DNA of 64,000 nt, taken from assembly GCF_013032855.1 (NCBI RefSeq), contig NZ_WQDA01000003.1, positions 186,001 through 250,000 on the forward strand, given 5' to 3'. The DNA is from Ruegeria arenilitoris. GTDB lineage: Bacteria; Pseudomonadota; Alphaproteobacteria; Rhodobacterales; Rhodobacteraceae. Shown here piece after piece: positions 37,492-46,569 of the stretch. Made by a program: the position numbers and the translations under genes. Each line of letters starts with the position of its first letter. The first letter of the stretch is position 1. The notes below the pieces were generated by a model. The model saw only the letters and a list, made by a program, of their open reading frames with translations. It was not told the origin of the DNA and ran no database searches.

Positions 37492-39308
37492 CCCTCCAGG
37501 GCCTCCAACTCGTCGATCATGCCCGAGATCATCGACAGGCCCTTGTCCCAGAATTTCGGGTCGCTGGCATCCAGCCCGAACGGGGCCAGCAGCTCTTTGT
37601 GGTGTTTGGAGCCGCCCGCGCGGAGCATCTCGAAATACTTTTCCTCGAACCCGTCCGCGCCGCTTTCATAGACCGAGTAGAGCGCGTTCACCAACCCGTC
37701 GCCGAAAGCATAGGCGTAGACATAGAAGGGCGAATGAACAAAGTGCGGGATATAGGCCCAGAAGGTCTCGTACCCGTCCATGAATTCAAACGCCGGGCCA
37801 AGGCTTTCGGCCTGAACGCTCATCCACAAGGCATTGATGTCGTCCGGCGTCAGTTCGCCCTCGCGGCGGGCGGCGTGCAGCTTGCATTCAAAGTCGTAGA
37901 AGGCGATCTGGCGGATCACCGTGTTGATCATGTCCTCGACCTTGCCGGCCAGCAGAACCTTGCGCTGCTCGGGCGTTTCGGCCTGATCCAGCATCTTGCG
38001 GAAGGTCAGCATCTCGCCGAAGACGCTGGCAGTTTCGGCCAGCGTCAGGGGGGTCGAGGACAGCATCTCGCCCTGACCGGCGGCCAACACCTGATGCACG
38101 CCGTGGCCCAACTCGTGCGCAAGCGTCATCACGTCGCGCGGTTTGCCCAGGTAGTTGAGCATCACGTAAGGATGCACCTCGGTCACGGTAGGGTGCGCGA
38201 AGGCGCCCGGAGCCTTGCCCGGTTTCACCGCCGCGTCGATCCAGCCTTTCGAAAAGAACGGTGCTGCAATCTCGGCCATGCGGGGATCGAAAGCGGCATA
38301 AGCCTCCATCACGGTCTTCTCGGCGTCCTCCCACGACACGGTGCGGGTGTCTTCCATCGGCAGCGGCGCGTTGCGGTCCCAGACCTGCATCACATCCAGA
38401 CCCAACCATTTGCGCTTGAGCTCGTAATACCGGTGGCTGAGCTTGGGATAGGCGGCCACCACCGCCTCGCGCAGGGCTTCGACCACTTCGGGTTCGACAT
38501 CGTTCGCCAGGTGCCGCGCGGTCTGCGGGGTCGGCATCTTGCGCCAGCGATCGATGATTTCCTTTTCCTTGGCCTGCGTATTGTGGACGCGGGCAAAGGT
38601 TTTGACGTTGTCTTGGAACACGCGGGCCAGTTCGCGGGCCGCGGCCTCGCGTTTGGACCGGTCCTGTTCGGTCAGCAGGTTCAGGGTGCCTTCGATGTTC
38701 AGCTCTTCACCGTTCACGGTAAAGGTCAGCCCGGCGATGGTTTCGTCGAACAGCCGTTCCCACGCGTCGCCGACCACCCCCAGATCATGCAGGAATTTCT
38801 CCAGCTCGTCCGACAGTTGATAGGGCTTCATCGCGCGGATGCGGCGGAAGACGGGCTCGTACCGGGCCAAGTCCGCGTTGGCCTTGAAATGAGCGGCCAG
38901 CACGTCGTCGTCGATGCGGTTGATCTCGAGCGTGAAGAACACCAGCGGCGTGGTGAACAGCGTGACCTTCTCCTGCATGTCCGACAGGAACTTGGCGCGC
39001 TCGGCATCGGTGGTCAGTTGGTAATAACGCAGCCCGGCAAAGGACATGATGCGCCCGGCGACGGCGTTGATCTTTTCGTTGCGCTGGACACAGGTCAGCA
39101 GGCCCTGCGCATCCAGATCGGCCAGCTTGCCTTCGTAGTCGGCGGCGAAGGCCGCGCATTCCTGCTCCAGCCACTCAAGATCGCGTGTCAGTTCCGGCGC
39201 GTCCTGTCCCTTGTACAGATCGTCCAGGTTCCATTCCGGCAGGTTGCCAAGGTTGTCGGCGCCGCCACCGGCATTTGCGTCTCGGACGGGGAAGGGAAGC
39301 TCGTGCAT
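37488..39308 (-). CDS. pepF: M3 family oligoendopeptidase (PepF type)
   Basis: This 606-aa metallopeptidase has the zinc motif HELGHGVHQ in MTLAHELGHGVHQVLA, with the helper Glu in a later AETASVFGE segment, as in PepF-type oligoendopeptidases. It should cut short cytoplasmic peptides (about 7-17 residues). The ATG at 39308 has GAGG upstream and removes ten unlikely residues from the longest frame. The small membrane protein gene at 37491 follows with a four-base overlap. The plus-strand frame across this gene is a shadow. Confidence 0.93.
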   Translation of the reverse strand: MHELPFPVRDANAGGGADNLGNLPEWNLDDLYKGQDAPELTRDLEWLEQECAAFAADYEGKLADLDAQGLLTCVQRNEKINAVAGRIMSFAGLRYYQLTTDAERAKFLSDMQEKVTLFTTPLVFFTLEINRIDDDVLAAHFKANADLARYEPVFRRIRAMKPYQLSDELEKFLHDLGVVGDAWERLFDETIAGLTFTVNGEELNIEGTLNLLTEQDRSKREAAARELARVFQDNVKTFARVHNTQAKEKEIIDRWRKMPTPQTARHLANDVEPEVVEALREAVVAAYPKLSHRYYELKRKWLGLDVMQVWDRNAPLPMEDTRTVSWEDAEKTVMEAYAAFDPRMAEIAAPFFSKGWIDAAVKPGKAPGAFAHPTVTEVHPYVMLNYLGKPRDVMTLAHELGHGVHQVLAAGQGEMLSSTPLTLAETASVFGEMLTFRKMLDQAETPEQRKVLLAGKVEDMINTVIRQIAFYDFECKLHAARREGELTPDDINALWMSVQAESLGPAFEFMDGYETFWAYIPHFVHSPFYVYAYAFGDGLVNALYSVYESGADGFEEKYFEMLRAGGSKHHKELLAPFGLDASDPKFWDKGLSMISGMIDELEALEG

Positions 39309-39378
39309 GGAACACCTCGATTGTCTGCGTTGGATCACATCTAGGCGCAGGGCGCGCGGATCACAAGCAGCCGAGGTG

Positions 39379-40356
39379 TCAGCGCGTCATCGCAAGCTCG
39401 GGCGTCTGCCCGTTGGCGGCGGCCGAGAAATGCGCGGCCATCTCCTCGAACACCGGGCCGCGGACCTCGGGCGGTTCCATCATCACCTCGTGTTCGCCGT
39501 CGGGGATCTCGACCAGTCGTCCGCTGGGCCAGTTCGCCATGCGCGCCCGGATCGCCTTGCGGTCCACGATCTGCTCGTGGCTGCCAAGATAGGTCAGACA
39601 GGGAATGTCGGGGGCGGTCTGCGCCATCAGCCAGGCGCATTCGTCCAGTGCCTCGCGTAGCCAGATGGTCGACGGCGCACCCAGGGCCAGTTCGGGATGC
39701 GCTTTCAACTGATCCTGCATCATCCGGTACATCCCGGGATCGCGGGTCAGTGCGTTGCCCGCGAAAGGCTGGATCAGAACATAGCTTTCCAGTGACGTGG
39801 TCGGAGGCGTCTTTTCGCCCAGCCCGATCCGCGGCCCCCAATAGGCGGTCAGACGGCTGAGCGGTTTCATGAGTGGGGTGAAGAAAATGCCCCACATCGG
39901 ACCGGTGAAGGCACAAGAGGCAAACAGGCCGGTTTCCAGAACCGCGCGCATCCCGATCGCGCCGCCCATCGAATGGCCGATCACGTGCCAAGGTTTCGGC
40001 AGGCCAAGCTGCTCGGCCAGTTTCAGCGTTTCGCGCACGTCCTGCTGATAGTCGGTAAACTTGTCCACATGGCCAACGCGCGGATCTTCCAGCAACCTGT
40101 CAGCCAGACCCTGTCCGCGCCAATCCACGGCAACTACGGCAAAGCCGCGTTGTACGAACTCACCCGCTGCATTGCCATATTTTTCAATATATTCCGTGCG
40201 GCCAGGAAAGATCATCACCGTCCCGGTCGCCTCACCTTCGGGGCGCCAGTGGCCCACGCGAATGCGTGTGCCGTCGCTTGTGGTCAACCAGTGCGCGGCG
40301 CCGCCGGCGGGACCGCCGGCCACATCTTCAAAGAACGGGGCCGGCGACAAATCCAT
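39379..40356 (-). CDS. Alpha/beta hydrolase, lysophospholipase-like
   Basis: This 325-aa protein has an alpha/beta-hydrolase fold with the nucleophile motif GHSMGGAIGMRA, an oxyanion-region VIFPGRTEYIEKYGNAAGEF, and a plausible catalytic His in IPDGEHEVMMEPPEVR. The start region resembles PldB-type lysophospholipases or monoacylglycerol lipases (serine aminopeptidase S33). Its ATG overlaps the stop of the SCP2 gene by one base, so the two form an operon that may handle lipids. Confidence 0.88.
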   Translation of the reverse strand: MDLSPAPFFEDVAGGPAGGAAHWLTTSDGTRIRVGHWRPEGEATGTVMIFPGRTEYIEKYGNAAGEFVQRGFAVVAVDWRGQGLADRLLEDPRVGHVDKFTDYQQDVRETLKLAEQLGLPKPWHVIGHSMGGAIGMRAVLETGLFASCAFTGPMWGIFFTPLMKPLSRLTAYWGPRIGLGEKTPPTTSLESYVLIQPFAGNALTRDPGMYRMMQDQLKAHPELALGAPSTIWLREALDECAWLMAQTAPDIPCLTYLGSHEQIVDRKAIRARMANWPSGRLVEIPDGEHEVMMEPPEVRGPVFEEMAAHFSAAANGQTPELAMTR

Positions 40357-40646
40357 CAGGCCAGCACCGAGGCAAGCTTCATGGCAACACCCATGTCGCC
40401 GTCGACGCTCAGCTTGCCGGCCATGAACGCACCCGTGGGGTTCAGCTCACCGCTGAGGATCTGCTCGAACGTTTCCGCGTCGGCGCTCAGGGTGACTTCG
40501 GCGTCCTCGTCGCTGACCCGCGCACCGTTTTCATCCAACACGATCGAGCCGAGGTCGGCGATGGCGAATTTCGCCGACGAATCGAAATCGCCACCCGACA
40601 GTTTTTCGTTCAGCGCGGCTGCCGCTTTTTCAAGAGTGTCGCTCAT
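40356..40646 (-). CDS. SCP2 sterol-transfer family protein
   Basis: This 96-aa protein contains the SCP2 lipid-binding fold: the acidic strand DAEVTLSADAETFEQILSGE and the C-terminal GAFMAGKLSVDGDMGVAMKLASVL are typical. It probably binds fatty acyl or isoprenoid lipids. GAGGAAGACC precedes the ATG at 40646. It is the first gene of the two-gene minus operon with the lipase-like gene, divergent from the TPR protein. Confidence 0.87.
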   Translation of the reverse strand: MSDTLEKAAAALNEKLSGGDFDSSAKFAIADLGSIVLDENGARVSDEDAEVTLSADAETFEQILSGELNPTGAFMAGKLSVDGDMGVAMKLASVLA

Positions 40647-40714
40647 GGTCTTCCTCATTTGTTAGTGCGCCGTGAATGGACATCCGCGGTCGCAACGCTA
40701 CACTGATCATTGTT

Positions 40715-41284
40715 ATGAGCATTGCAATCAACAATCTCAAAGGTACCGTTGCGGCATTTGCCCTCCTAGTCATGTATTCCACCACTGGGATTGCGCAGCA
40801 GGCCGATTTGCGGGACGAAGCCGAGCTGCTGCGGCAGCTTTCCGAAGCGTCGCCCGAGCAGGCAGCCGGTCTGGATCGGCAACTGCAGTCGCTGTGGTCG
40901 CAATCAGGGTCTGCCTCGGCTGATCTGCTGCTTGAGCGCGGACGCGAAGCACTGGACGATGGCAATGTCGAAGCTGCGTTGGACCATCTGACGGCACTGA
41001 CAGACCATGCGCCCGATTTCGCAGAAGGTTGGCATGTGCGCGCCTCCGTGTTTTTTGGGCTGGAGCGGTTCGGCATGGCGGCCGCCGATCTTGAGCACGC
41101 GCTTGCGTTGAACCCGAACAATTACGAAGCCATCTACGGGCTTGGCCTGATCTTTGAAGTGTTGGGTCAGCCGGAACAGGCCTATGACGCCTATTCCCGC
41201 GCGCTGGCTATACATCCCCATCACGAAGAAGTAACCAATGCCGTGAATCGGCTGAAACCGCAGATTGCGGGCAAGGCGCTTTAA
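40715..41284 (+). CDS. Secreted TPR-repeat protein
   Basis: This 189-aa protein has a signal-peptide-like start (NNLKGTVAAFALLVMYSTTGIAQ) and at least three tetratricopeptide repeats from about residue 65 (LLLERGREALDDGNVEAALDHL, EGWHVRASVFFGLERFGMAA, AIYGLGLIFEVLGQPEQAYDA; partly listed). It should sit in the periplasm as a protein-interaction scaffold. An earlier in-frame ATG at 40676 is possible but overlaps the divergent SCP2 promoter region. No partner can be named. Confidence 0.8.
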   Translation: MSIAINNLKGTVAAFALLVMYSTTGIAQQADLRDEAELLRQLSEASPEQAAGLDRQLQSLWSQSGSASADLLLERGREALDDGNVEAALDHLTALTDHAPDFAEGWHVRASVFFGLERFGMAAADLEHALALNPNNYEAIYGLGLIFEVLGQPEQAYDAYSRALAIHPHHEEVTNAVNRLKPQIAGKAL

Positions 41285-41304
41285 GGTCCGGGCAGGGGGC
41301 AAAG

Positions 41305-44106
41305 GTGAACGGGGCATCCCGAATCGTGGCCGTACTTGGCCCGACCAACACAGGAAAAACCCACTATGCCATCGAACGCATGTTGGGGCATCGGACCGGT
41401 GTCATCGGCCTGCCGCTGCGGCTGCTTGCGCGCGAGGTCTATGACAAGATCGTCGCCATCCGCGGCCCCTCGGTGGTGGCCTTAGTAACGGGCGAGGAAC
41501 GCATCGTTCCGCCGCGCACGCAATACTGGGTCTGCACGGTTGAGGCGATGCCCGAGGGGATGGGCACCGATTTCGTGGCCATCGACGAAATCCAGCTGTG
41601 CGCCGACCCCGAGCGCGGTCATGTCTTTACCGACCGGCTGCTGCGGATGCGTGGGACGCACGAGACACTTTTTCTGGGTGCCGACACGATGCGCGGCCCG
41701 ATCGCGGCGCTGGTGCCGCAGGCGCAGTTCGCCCGGCGCGAGCGGATGTCGCAACTGGTCTACACCGGGTCCAAGAAGATCAGCCGCATGCCCCCGCGCA
41801 GTGCCATCGTCGGGTTCTCGGTCGAGAACGTCTATGCCATTGCCGAGCTTCTGCGGCGGCAAAAGGGTGGGGCGGCCGTGGTCATGGGCGCGCTCAGTCC
41901 GCGCACGCGGAACGCGCAGGTCGCGCTGTACCAGAATGGCGAGGTCGACTATCTGGTCGCCACCGATGCCATCGGTATGGGTCTGAACCTCGATGTGAAC
42001 CATGTGGCGTTTTCGTCCCTGTCCAAATTCGATGGCAGGCGTATGCGGCCGCTGGCTCCGAACGAACTGGCCCAGATCGCCGGGCGCGCCGGGCGCGGCA
42101 TGTCGGATGGCACCTTTGGCGTGACGGGCGAGGCATCGCCACTGGACGAAGGCGTGGCGCAGGCCATCATGGACAGCCGATTCACGCCGATGAAAAAGCT
42201 GAACTGGCGGAATGCTGCCTTACGGTTCGGCTCGGTCGATGCGCTGATCGACTCGCTCGAGGCCAGCCCGGACAACGAACACCTAGTCAAGGCCCGGCCC
42301 GCCGACGACCTGAACGCGCTCAAGTCGCTGGCCCAGGTGCCCGAGGTTGCGGCCCGTGCCAGCGATGGTCCGTCGATCCGCCTGTTGTGGGATGTTTGCC
42401 GAATCCCCGATTTTCGAGGCATCAGCCATGCGGAACATGCCAGCCTGCTCGAATCGATCTTCGGACATCTGCACGAACGCGGCACGATCCCCGAGGATTT
42501 TCTGGCGCGCCAGATCCGCCGGATCGACAGAACCGACGGCGATATTGATGCACTGTCCAAAAGGTTGGCATATATTCGCACGTGGACATATGTTGCGCAA
42601 CGAAACGGCTGGGTGCGCGACGAATCCCATTGGCGCGCGGAAACCCGCGCTGTAGAAGACAGGGTGTCAGACGCTTTGCATGAACGTCTGACGCAAAGAT
42701 TTGTGGACCGGCGTACATCTGTTCTGCTGCGCCGGCTCAAACAGAAGGAGGCCCTTTTGGCCGAAGTGAATGACAAGGGTGAAGTGACCGTCGAAGGCGA
42801 ATTCGTCGGTCGTTTGGAAGGGTTCCGGTTCATCCCGGACAAAAGCGCGCAGGGAACCGAGGCGAAAGCGCTCAAATCGGCCTCACTGCAAGCACTCGCG
42901 CCGCAATTCCATCTGCGTGCCGATCGCTTCTACAATGCGCCCGATACCGAAATTGATTTTACCGATCAGGGTGGCCTGATGTGGGGCGAATATGCCGTCG
43001 GCAAACTGGTTGCCGGGGCCGAACCGCTCAAACCGATGGTCGAAGTGTTCGTGGACGAGGCCGCAGGGCCGGAGGTCGAGCAGAAGGTGCAGCGCCGCCT
43101 GCAACATTTCATCGACCGCAAGATCGCGGCGCTGTTCGAGCCCCTGCTGAATCTGTCGCGCGACGAAGAATTGACCGGGCTGGCCAAGGGATTTGCCTTC
43201 CGCATGGTCGAGGCGTTGGGCATCCTGCCACGCGCCGGAGTCGCACAAGAGGTCAAGGACCTGGACCAGGACGCCCGTGGCGCGCTGCGCAAGCACGGCA
43301 TCCGGTTCGGCCAGTTCACCATCTTCATGCCACTCTTGCTGAAACCTGCCCCGACGCGCCTGCGTCTGGTGTTGTGGGCCCTGGCAAATGGACTTCAGGA
43401 GTTTCCCGAAGCGCCGCCGCCGGGCTTGGTGACGGTGCCCGTCGCCAAGGGCGCGCCCGAGGGCTATGACACCATGTGCGGCTACCGCAATGCGGGCGAG
43501 CGTTCGATCCGTATCGACATGTTGGAGCGTCTGGCCGACATGCTGCGCGCCGAAGACAGCCGGGGCGGTTTCGAAGCCAAGGCGGACATGTTGTCGATCA
43601 CCGGCATGACGCTGGAACAGTTCGCCGACCTGATGCAGGGGCTGGGCTACAAGGCCGAGCGCGGTGAACGGACCAAGATCAAGCCGGCTCAGCCGACCGA
43701 GCAACCACCGGCGGCAACTGCCGAAGCTCCGACCGAGACCGCCGAAGCAGAGGCGCAGTCGGATGTGGCCGTCGCCGCCGAGGCGCCAGCCGAGGCTACC
43801 GACAGCACTGAGGTTGAAGCCGAGGCCACGGCCGCAGACCCGGCATCGGACGAACCCGAAGTCGAGGTGTTCTACACCTTTACCTGGGGTCGTCAGGCCA
43901 ACCGGGGGCCACGTGGTGACCAACGGCAGGGTCGGGGCAAACCGGGCGGGAAGCCTCGGGATGGTCGCGGCAAGCCGCAGGGCAAAAAGGGTGGCAAGCC
44001 GCAAGGGGCCAAGACCTTCTCGTCCCGGCCGCCCAAAAAGGAAAAGGCGATTGATCCCGACAACCCGTTTGCCGCTGCGCTGATGGGTCTGAAGGACGGC
44101 AACTGA
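41305..44106 (+). CDS. Suv3-like superfamily 2 RNA helicase
   Basis: This 933-aa protein is a DExH-type helicase of the mitochondrial SUV3 family common in Alphaproteobacteria. The Walker A motif GPTNTGKTH is at 12-20, the DEIQ box at 94-97, and helicase motif VI lies in ELAQIAGRAGRG. It probably helps RNA turnover. Residues from about 800 on are low in complexity: an Ala/Glu/Thr-rich acidic stretch, then a Gly/Lys/Arg-rich tail (GKPRDGRGKPQGKKGGKPQG) likely to contact RNA. The start is a GTG. The S4 protein gene follows six bases after the stop. Confidence 0.9.
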   Translation: MNGASRIVAVLGPTNTGKTHYAIERMLGHRTGVIGLPLRLLAREVYDKIVAIRGPSVVALVTGEERIVPPRTQYWVCTVEAMPEGMGTDFVAIDEIQLCADPERGHVFTDRLLRMRGTHETLFLGADTMRGPIAALVPQAQFARRERMSQLVYTGSKKISRMPPRSAIVGFSVENVYAIAELLRRQKGGAAVVMGALSPRTRNAQVALYQNGEVDYLVATDAIGMGLNLDVNHVAFSSLSKFDGRRMRPLAPNELAQIAGRAGRGMSDGTFGVTGEASPLDEGVAQAIMDSRFTPMKKLNWRNAALRFGSVDALIDSLEASPDNEHLVKARPADDLNALKSLAQVPEVAARASDGPSIRLLWDVCRIPDFRGISHAEHASLLESIFGHLHERGTIPEDFLARQIRRIDRTDGDIDALSKRLAYIRTWTYVAQRNGWVRDESHWRAETRAVEDRVSDALHERLTQRFVDRRTSVLLRRLKQKEALLAEVNDKGEVTVEGEFVGRLEGFRFIPDKSAQGTEAKALKSASLQALAPQFHLRADRFYNAPDTEIDFTDQGGLMWGEYAVGKLVAGAEPLKPMVEVFVDEAAGPEVEQKVQRRLQHFIDRKIAALFEPLLNLSRDEELTGLAKGFAFRMVEALGILPRAGVAQEVKDLDQDARGALRKHGIRFGQFTIFMPLLLKPAPTRLRLVLWALANGLQEFPEAPPPGLVTVPVAKGAPEGYDTMCGYRNAGERSIRIDMLERLADMLRAEDSRGGFEAKADMLSITGMTLEQFADLMQGLGYKAERGERTKIKPAQPTEQPPAATAEAPTETAEAEAQSDVAVAAEAPAEATDSTEVEAEATAADPASDEPEVEVFYTFTWGRQANRGPRGDQRQGRGKPGGKPRDGRGKPQGKKGGKPQGAKTFSSRPPKKEKAIDPDNPFAAALMGLKDGN

Positions 44107-44112
44107 TCGCTG

Positions 44113-44484
44113 ATGGCCGACGCACCGGCCAAGCTGCGGATCGACAAGTGGCTGTGGCATGCGCGGTTTTTCAAGACCCGCAGCCTGGCCGCCAAACAGG
44201 TCAGCGGCGGGCATGTGCGCATCAACGGCGACCGGGCCCAGAAGCCGGCGCAAACCGTCGGGCCCGGTGATGTTCTGACTTTCGCTCAGGGGCGGGTTAT
44301 TCGCGTGGTTCAGGTCGAAATCCTGGGCGCGCGACGCGGCCCGGCGACCGAGGCGCGGACGCTGTACACGGATTTGACTGAAGAGAAGGATAATCCGCCA
44401 CAAAATCCGGGTTTCGAAGGAAAAGGTCGTCCGACCAAGAAGGATCGGCGCGCGCTTGATCTTTCTCGCACCCCCAAGGGCTGA
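44113..44484 (+). CDS. S4-domain RNA-binding protein (HslR-like)
   Basis: This 123-aa protein carries an N-terminal S4 domain (LRIDKWLWHARFFKTRSLAA then VSGGHVRING), as in heat-shock protein Hsp15/HslR, which binds free 50S subunits carrying nascent chains. The C-terminus is basic and charged. It is coupled to the helicase gene (six-base gap), a common alphaproteobacterial pair. Confidence 0.9.
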   Translation: MADAPAKLRIDKWLWHARFFKTRSLAAKQVSGGHVRINGDRAQKPAQTVGPGDVLTFAQGRVIRVVQVEILGARRGPATEARTLYTDLTEEKDNPPQNPGFEGKGRPTKKDRRALDLSRTPKG

Positions 44485-44550
44485 TCTTCTCTTGAAGATG
44501 GGGGCAGACTGAATTAGCTAGTCGCCCAAACCTCTGACGGGAATTGGACC

Positions 44551-44889
44551 ATGACCTACGTTGTCACCGAGAACTGTATCGCCTGCAAATACACCGACTG
44601 CGTCGAGGTATGCCCGGTGGATTGCTTCTATGAAGGTGAAAATACCCTGGTCATCCATCCGGATGAATGCATCGATTGCGGCGTGTGCGAGCCGGAATGC
44701 CCGGCGGACGCCATTCGCCCGGATACCGAACCGGGGATGGAGCAGTGGGTCGAATTCAACCGCAAATATGCCGAACAATGGCCGGTTATCGTAACCAAGA
44801 AAGACCCGCTTCCGGGCGCCGAGGAGCGCGACGGTGAAGAGGGCAAGATGGAGAAATACTTCTCCGAAACCCCGGGCGAAGGCGGCTGA
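44551..44889 (+). CDS. fdxA: 7Fe-8S ferredoxin FdxA
   Basis: FdxA (112 aa) is a two-cluster ferredoxin. Cysteines in [14 protein letters not shown] (9, 12, 17, 21) and in [13 protein letters not shown] (40, 43, 46, 50) follow the Azotobacter FdI pattern, where one site holds a 3Fe-4S and the other a 4Fe-4S cluster. It is a low-potential electron carrier in the cytoplasm. The arrangement S4-protein, fdxA, carD is usual in Rhodobacterales. Confidence 0.95.
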   Translation: MTYVVTENCIACKYTDCVEVCPVDCFYEGENTLVIHPDECIDCGVCEPECPADAIRPDTEPGMEQWVEFNRKYAEQWPVIVTKKDPLPGAEERDGEEGKMEKYFSETPGEGG

Positions 44890-44893
44890 GCGA

Positions 44894-44913
44894 TTCGGGT
44901 CGCAAAACCCGAA
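44894..44913 (+). terminator. Weak hairpin after fdxA
   Basis: TTCGGGT (44894-44900) and ACCCGAA (44907-44913) form a seven-base stem five bases after the fdxA stop, but there is no good T-run, so termination here is uncertain. About 260 further bases separate it from carD and must hold the carD promoter. Confidence 0.4.
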
Positions 44914-45171
44914 AGACCGCCGTAAGTTTTGGCCCTAATGCGCTGAAAACCGTCACAGATTCCGATCCGAAGGCCCCGTCCGCTTTCAGGTGTCGTAATT
45001 TTGTGATATACTCTTAAGGCAAATGATGATCGAGATGGGGACGACTCCGTAAGTATGCTCACTTTGGAGTTCTGAGTTTTTGACATGTAATCAGCCTGAC
45101 AGGGGTCGCGGGTGACCCCGGTTAGGTTTTTTGTCGCTTTTTTCCCGCTCTGCAACCAAGGAAACACGTGC

Positions 45172-45681
45172 ATGACAAAGTCGAAGAAGCTTGAGTTCCG
45201 TCCGAACGACTATGTTGTCTACCCTGCACATGGGGTCGGGCAAATCATATCGATTGAAGAACAGGAAGTCGCTGGATACTCGCTCGAGCTGTTCGTCATC
45301 TCATTCGAGAAAGACAAGATGACCCTGCGGGTGCCGACCAACAAGATCACTGAATCCGGCCTGCGTTCGCTGAGCTCGCCCGATGTGATCAGCCAGGCGA
45401 TGAAGACGCTGAAGGGCAAAGCCAAGGTAAAGCGTGCCATGTGGTCGCGCCGGGCGCAGGAATACGAACAGAAGATCAACTCGGGTGACCTGATCTCGAT
45501 CGCCGAGGTGGTGCGTGACCTGCACCGCACGGACGACCAGCGCGAGCAGAGCTATTCCGAACGTCAGCTCTATGAAGCCGCGCTTGAGCGTCTGACGCGC
45601 GAAGTTGCGGCCGTGTCCGGTTCGGACGAAATCGCAGCGGCCAAGCAAGTGGACGAAGTCCTGACCTCGCGCGCGGCCTGA
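45172..45681 (+). CDS. carD: CarD family transcriptional regulator
   Basis: This 169-aa protein has the CarD/TRCF-type RNA polymerase-interacting domain (FRPNDYVVYPAHGVGQIISIEEQEVAG... FVISFEKDKMTLRVP) and an alpha-helical C-terminal domain (KRAMWSRRAQEYEQKINSGD). CarD proteins bind RNA polymerase beta and stabilise open complexes at many promoters; in Rhodobacter they activate sigma-70 promoters lacking a good -10 element. I used the ATG at 45172 with AAGGAAA upstream. A strong terminator follows. Confidence 0.94.
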   Translation: MTKSKKLEFRPNDYVVYPAHGVGQIISIEEQEVAGYSLELFVISFEKDKMTLRVPTNKITESGLRSLSSPDVISQAMKTLKGKAKVKRAMWSRRAQEYEQKINSGDLISIAEVVRDLHRTDDQREQSYSERQLYEAALERLTREVAAVSGSDEIAAAKQVDEVLTSRAA

Positions 45682-45705
45682 TCGGGCTTTGAAGCAACAC
45701 CAAAG

Positions 45706-45734
45706 GGCCGCTCTGGTTTCAGAGCGGCCTTTTT
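45706..45734 (+). terminator. Rho-independent terminator after carD
   Basis: Stem GGCCGCTCT (45706-45714) and AGAGCGGCC (45721-45729), six-base loop, then TTTTT. Confidence 0.93.
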
Positions 45735-45807
45735 CATGCCCGATCGCTTGGTTCGCGCCGCCTTTCCCGCTAATTTCTCAGTCATTGGAACCGTGTACGG
45801 GTCAGTC

Positions 45808-46569
45808 ATGAAGCAGACGGTCAAGGCACTCTATATCGGCAGAGGGGCGGTTTCGGTCTGGTTCCGGTACTGTCTGATCCTGTTCGACCTTGCCTCGATC
45901 GTGTTTTTCGTGGCGACGGCGAACATTCCGCACGGCCCCGGATTGATTGCAGTCAGCTGGGCGGTGGGGCTGATCATACTCCTGGATTTCTCGGCTCGGA
46001 TGTGGATTGCGAAAGACCGCAAGAAGCTGCTGTTCAAAATCTACACGCTTGCGGATCTGGTCGTGATCGCCTCGCTGATCCTTGACCCTTTCCTGACCGG
46101 CAGCCTTGCGTTCCTGCGGATTTTGCGCGCGCTGCGGCTGATCCATTCCTATCACCTGTTGCATGATCTGCGTCGCGACAGTGAGTTTTTCCGAACCCAC
46201 GAGGATGCGGTCATCGCGGCCGTGAACCTGTTGGTGTTCATTTTCGCGACATCCACCGCCGTACTGGTTTTCTATATCCCTCAGGATAGCCAGAACCCGT
46301 ATATCGATGCGCTGTATTTCACGATGGCGACACTGACCACGACGGGTTTCGGCGACATCACACTGAACTCTCCGGGCGGCAAGCTGTTTTCCGTCTTCAT
46401 AATGGTGGTTGGTGTGGCGCTGTTCGTGCGGCTGGCTCAGGCCATTTTCATGCCACAGAAAGTACGCCACAAATGTCCCAACTGCGGCCTGTTTCGGCAC
46501 GACCCGGATGCAGTACACTGCAAACATTGCGGTGAGACACTGCGGATCAAAACCGGCGGTGTCGGCTAG
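45808..46569 (+). CDS. Ion channel with C-terminal zinc ribbon
   Basis: This 253-aa protein has the layout of a voltage-gated-like cation channel: four hydrophobic segments, an S4-like helix with spaced Arg (LRILRALRLIHSYHLLHDLRR, about 103-123), a pore loop with the filter-like TTTGFGD (177-183), and a last helix. The C-terminus adds an unusual zinc ribbon, CPNC and CKHC (Cys223, 226, 238, 241). GFGD in the filter suggests potassium selectivity. The ATG at 45808 is chosen because the longer frame starts two bases after the carD terminator and lacks family-like sequence. It is convergent with cobS by a four-base overlap. Confidence 0.85.
   Translation: MKQTVKALYIGRGAVSVWFRYCLILFDLASIVFFVATANIPHGPGLIAVSWAVGLIILLDFSARMWIAKDRKKLLFKIYTLADLVVIASLILDPFLTGSLAFLRILRALRLIHSYHLLHDLRRDSEFFRTHEDAVIAAVNLLVFIFATSTAVLVFYIPQDSQNPYIDALYFTMATLTTTGFGDITLNSPGGKLFSVFIMVVGVALFVRLAQAIFMPQKVRHKCPNCGLFRHDPDAVHCKHCGETLRIKTGGVG

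Noticed and set aside
37479..39344. 621-aa plus-strand open frame over the M3 peptidase
   Set aside because: The minus strand carries HELGH and full family sequence; the plus frame is a shadow.
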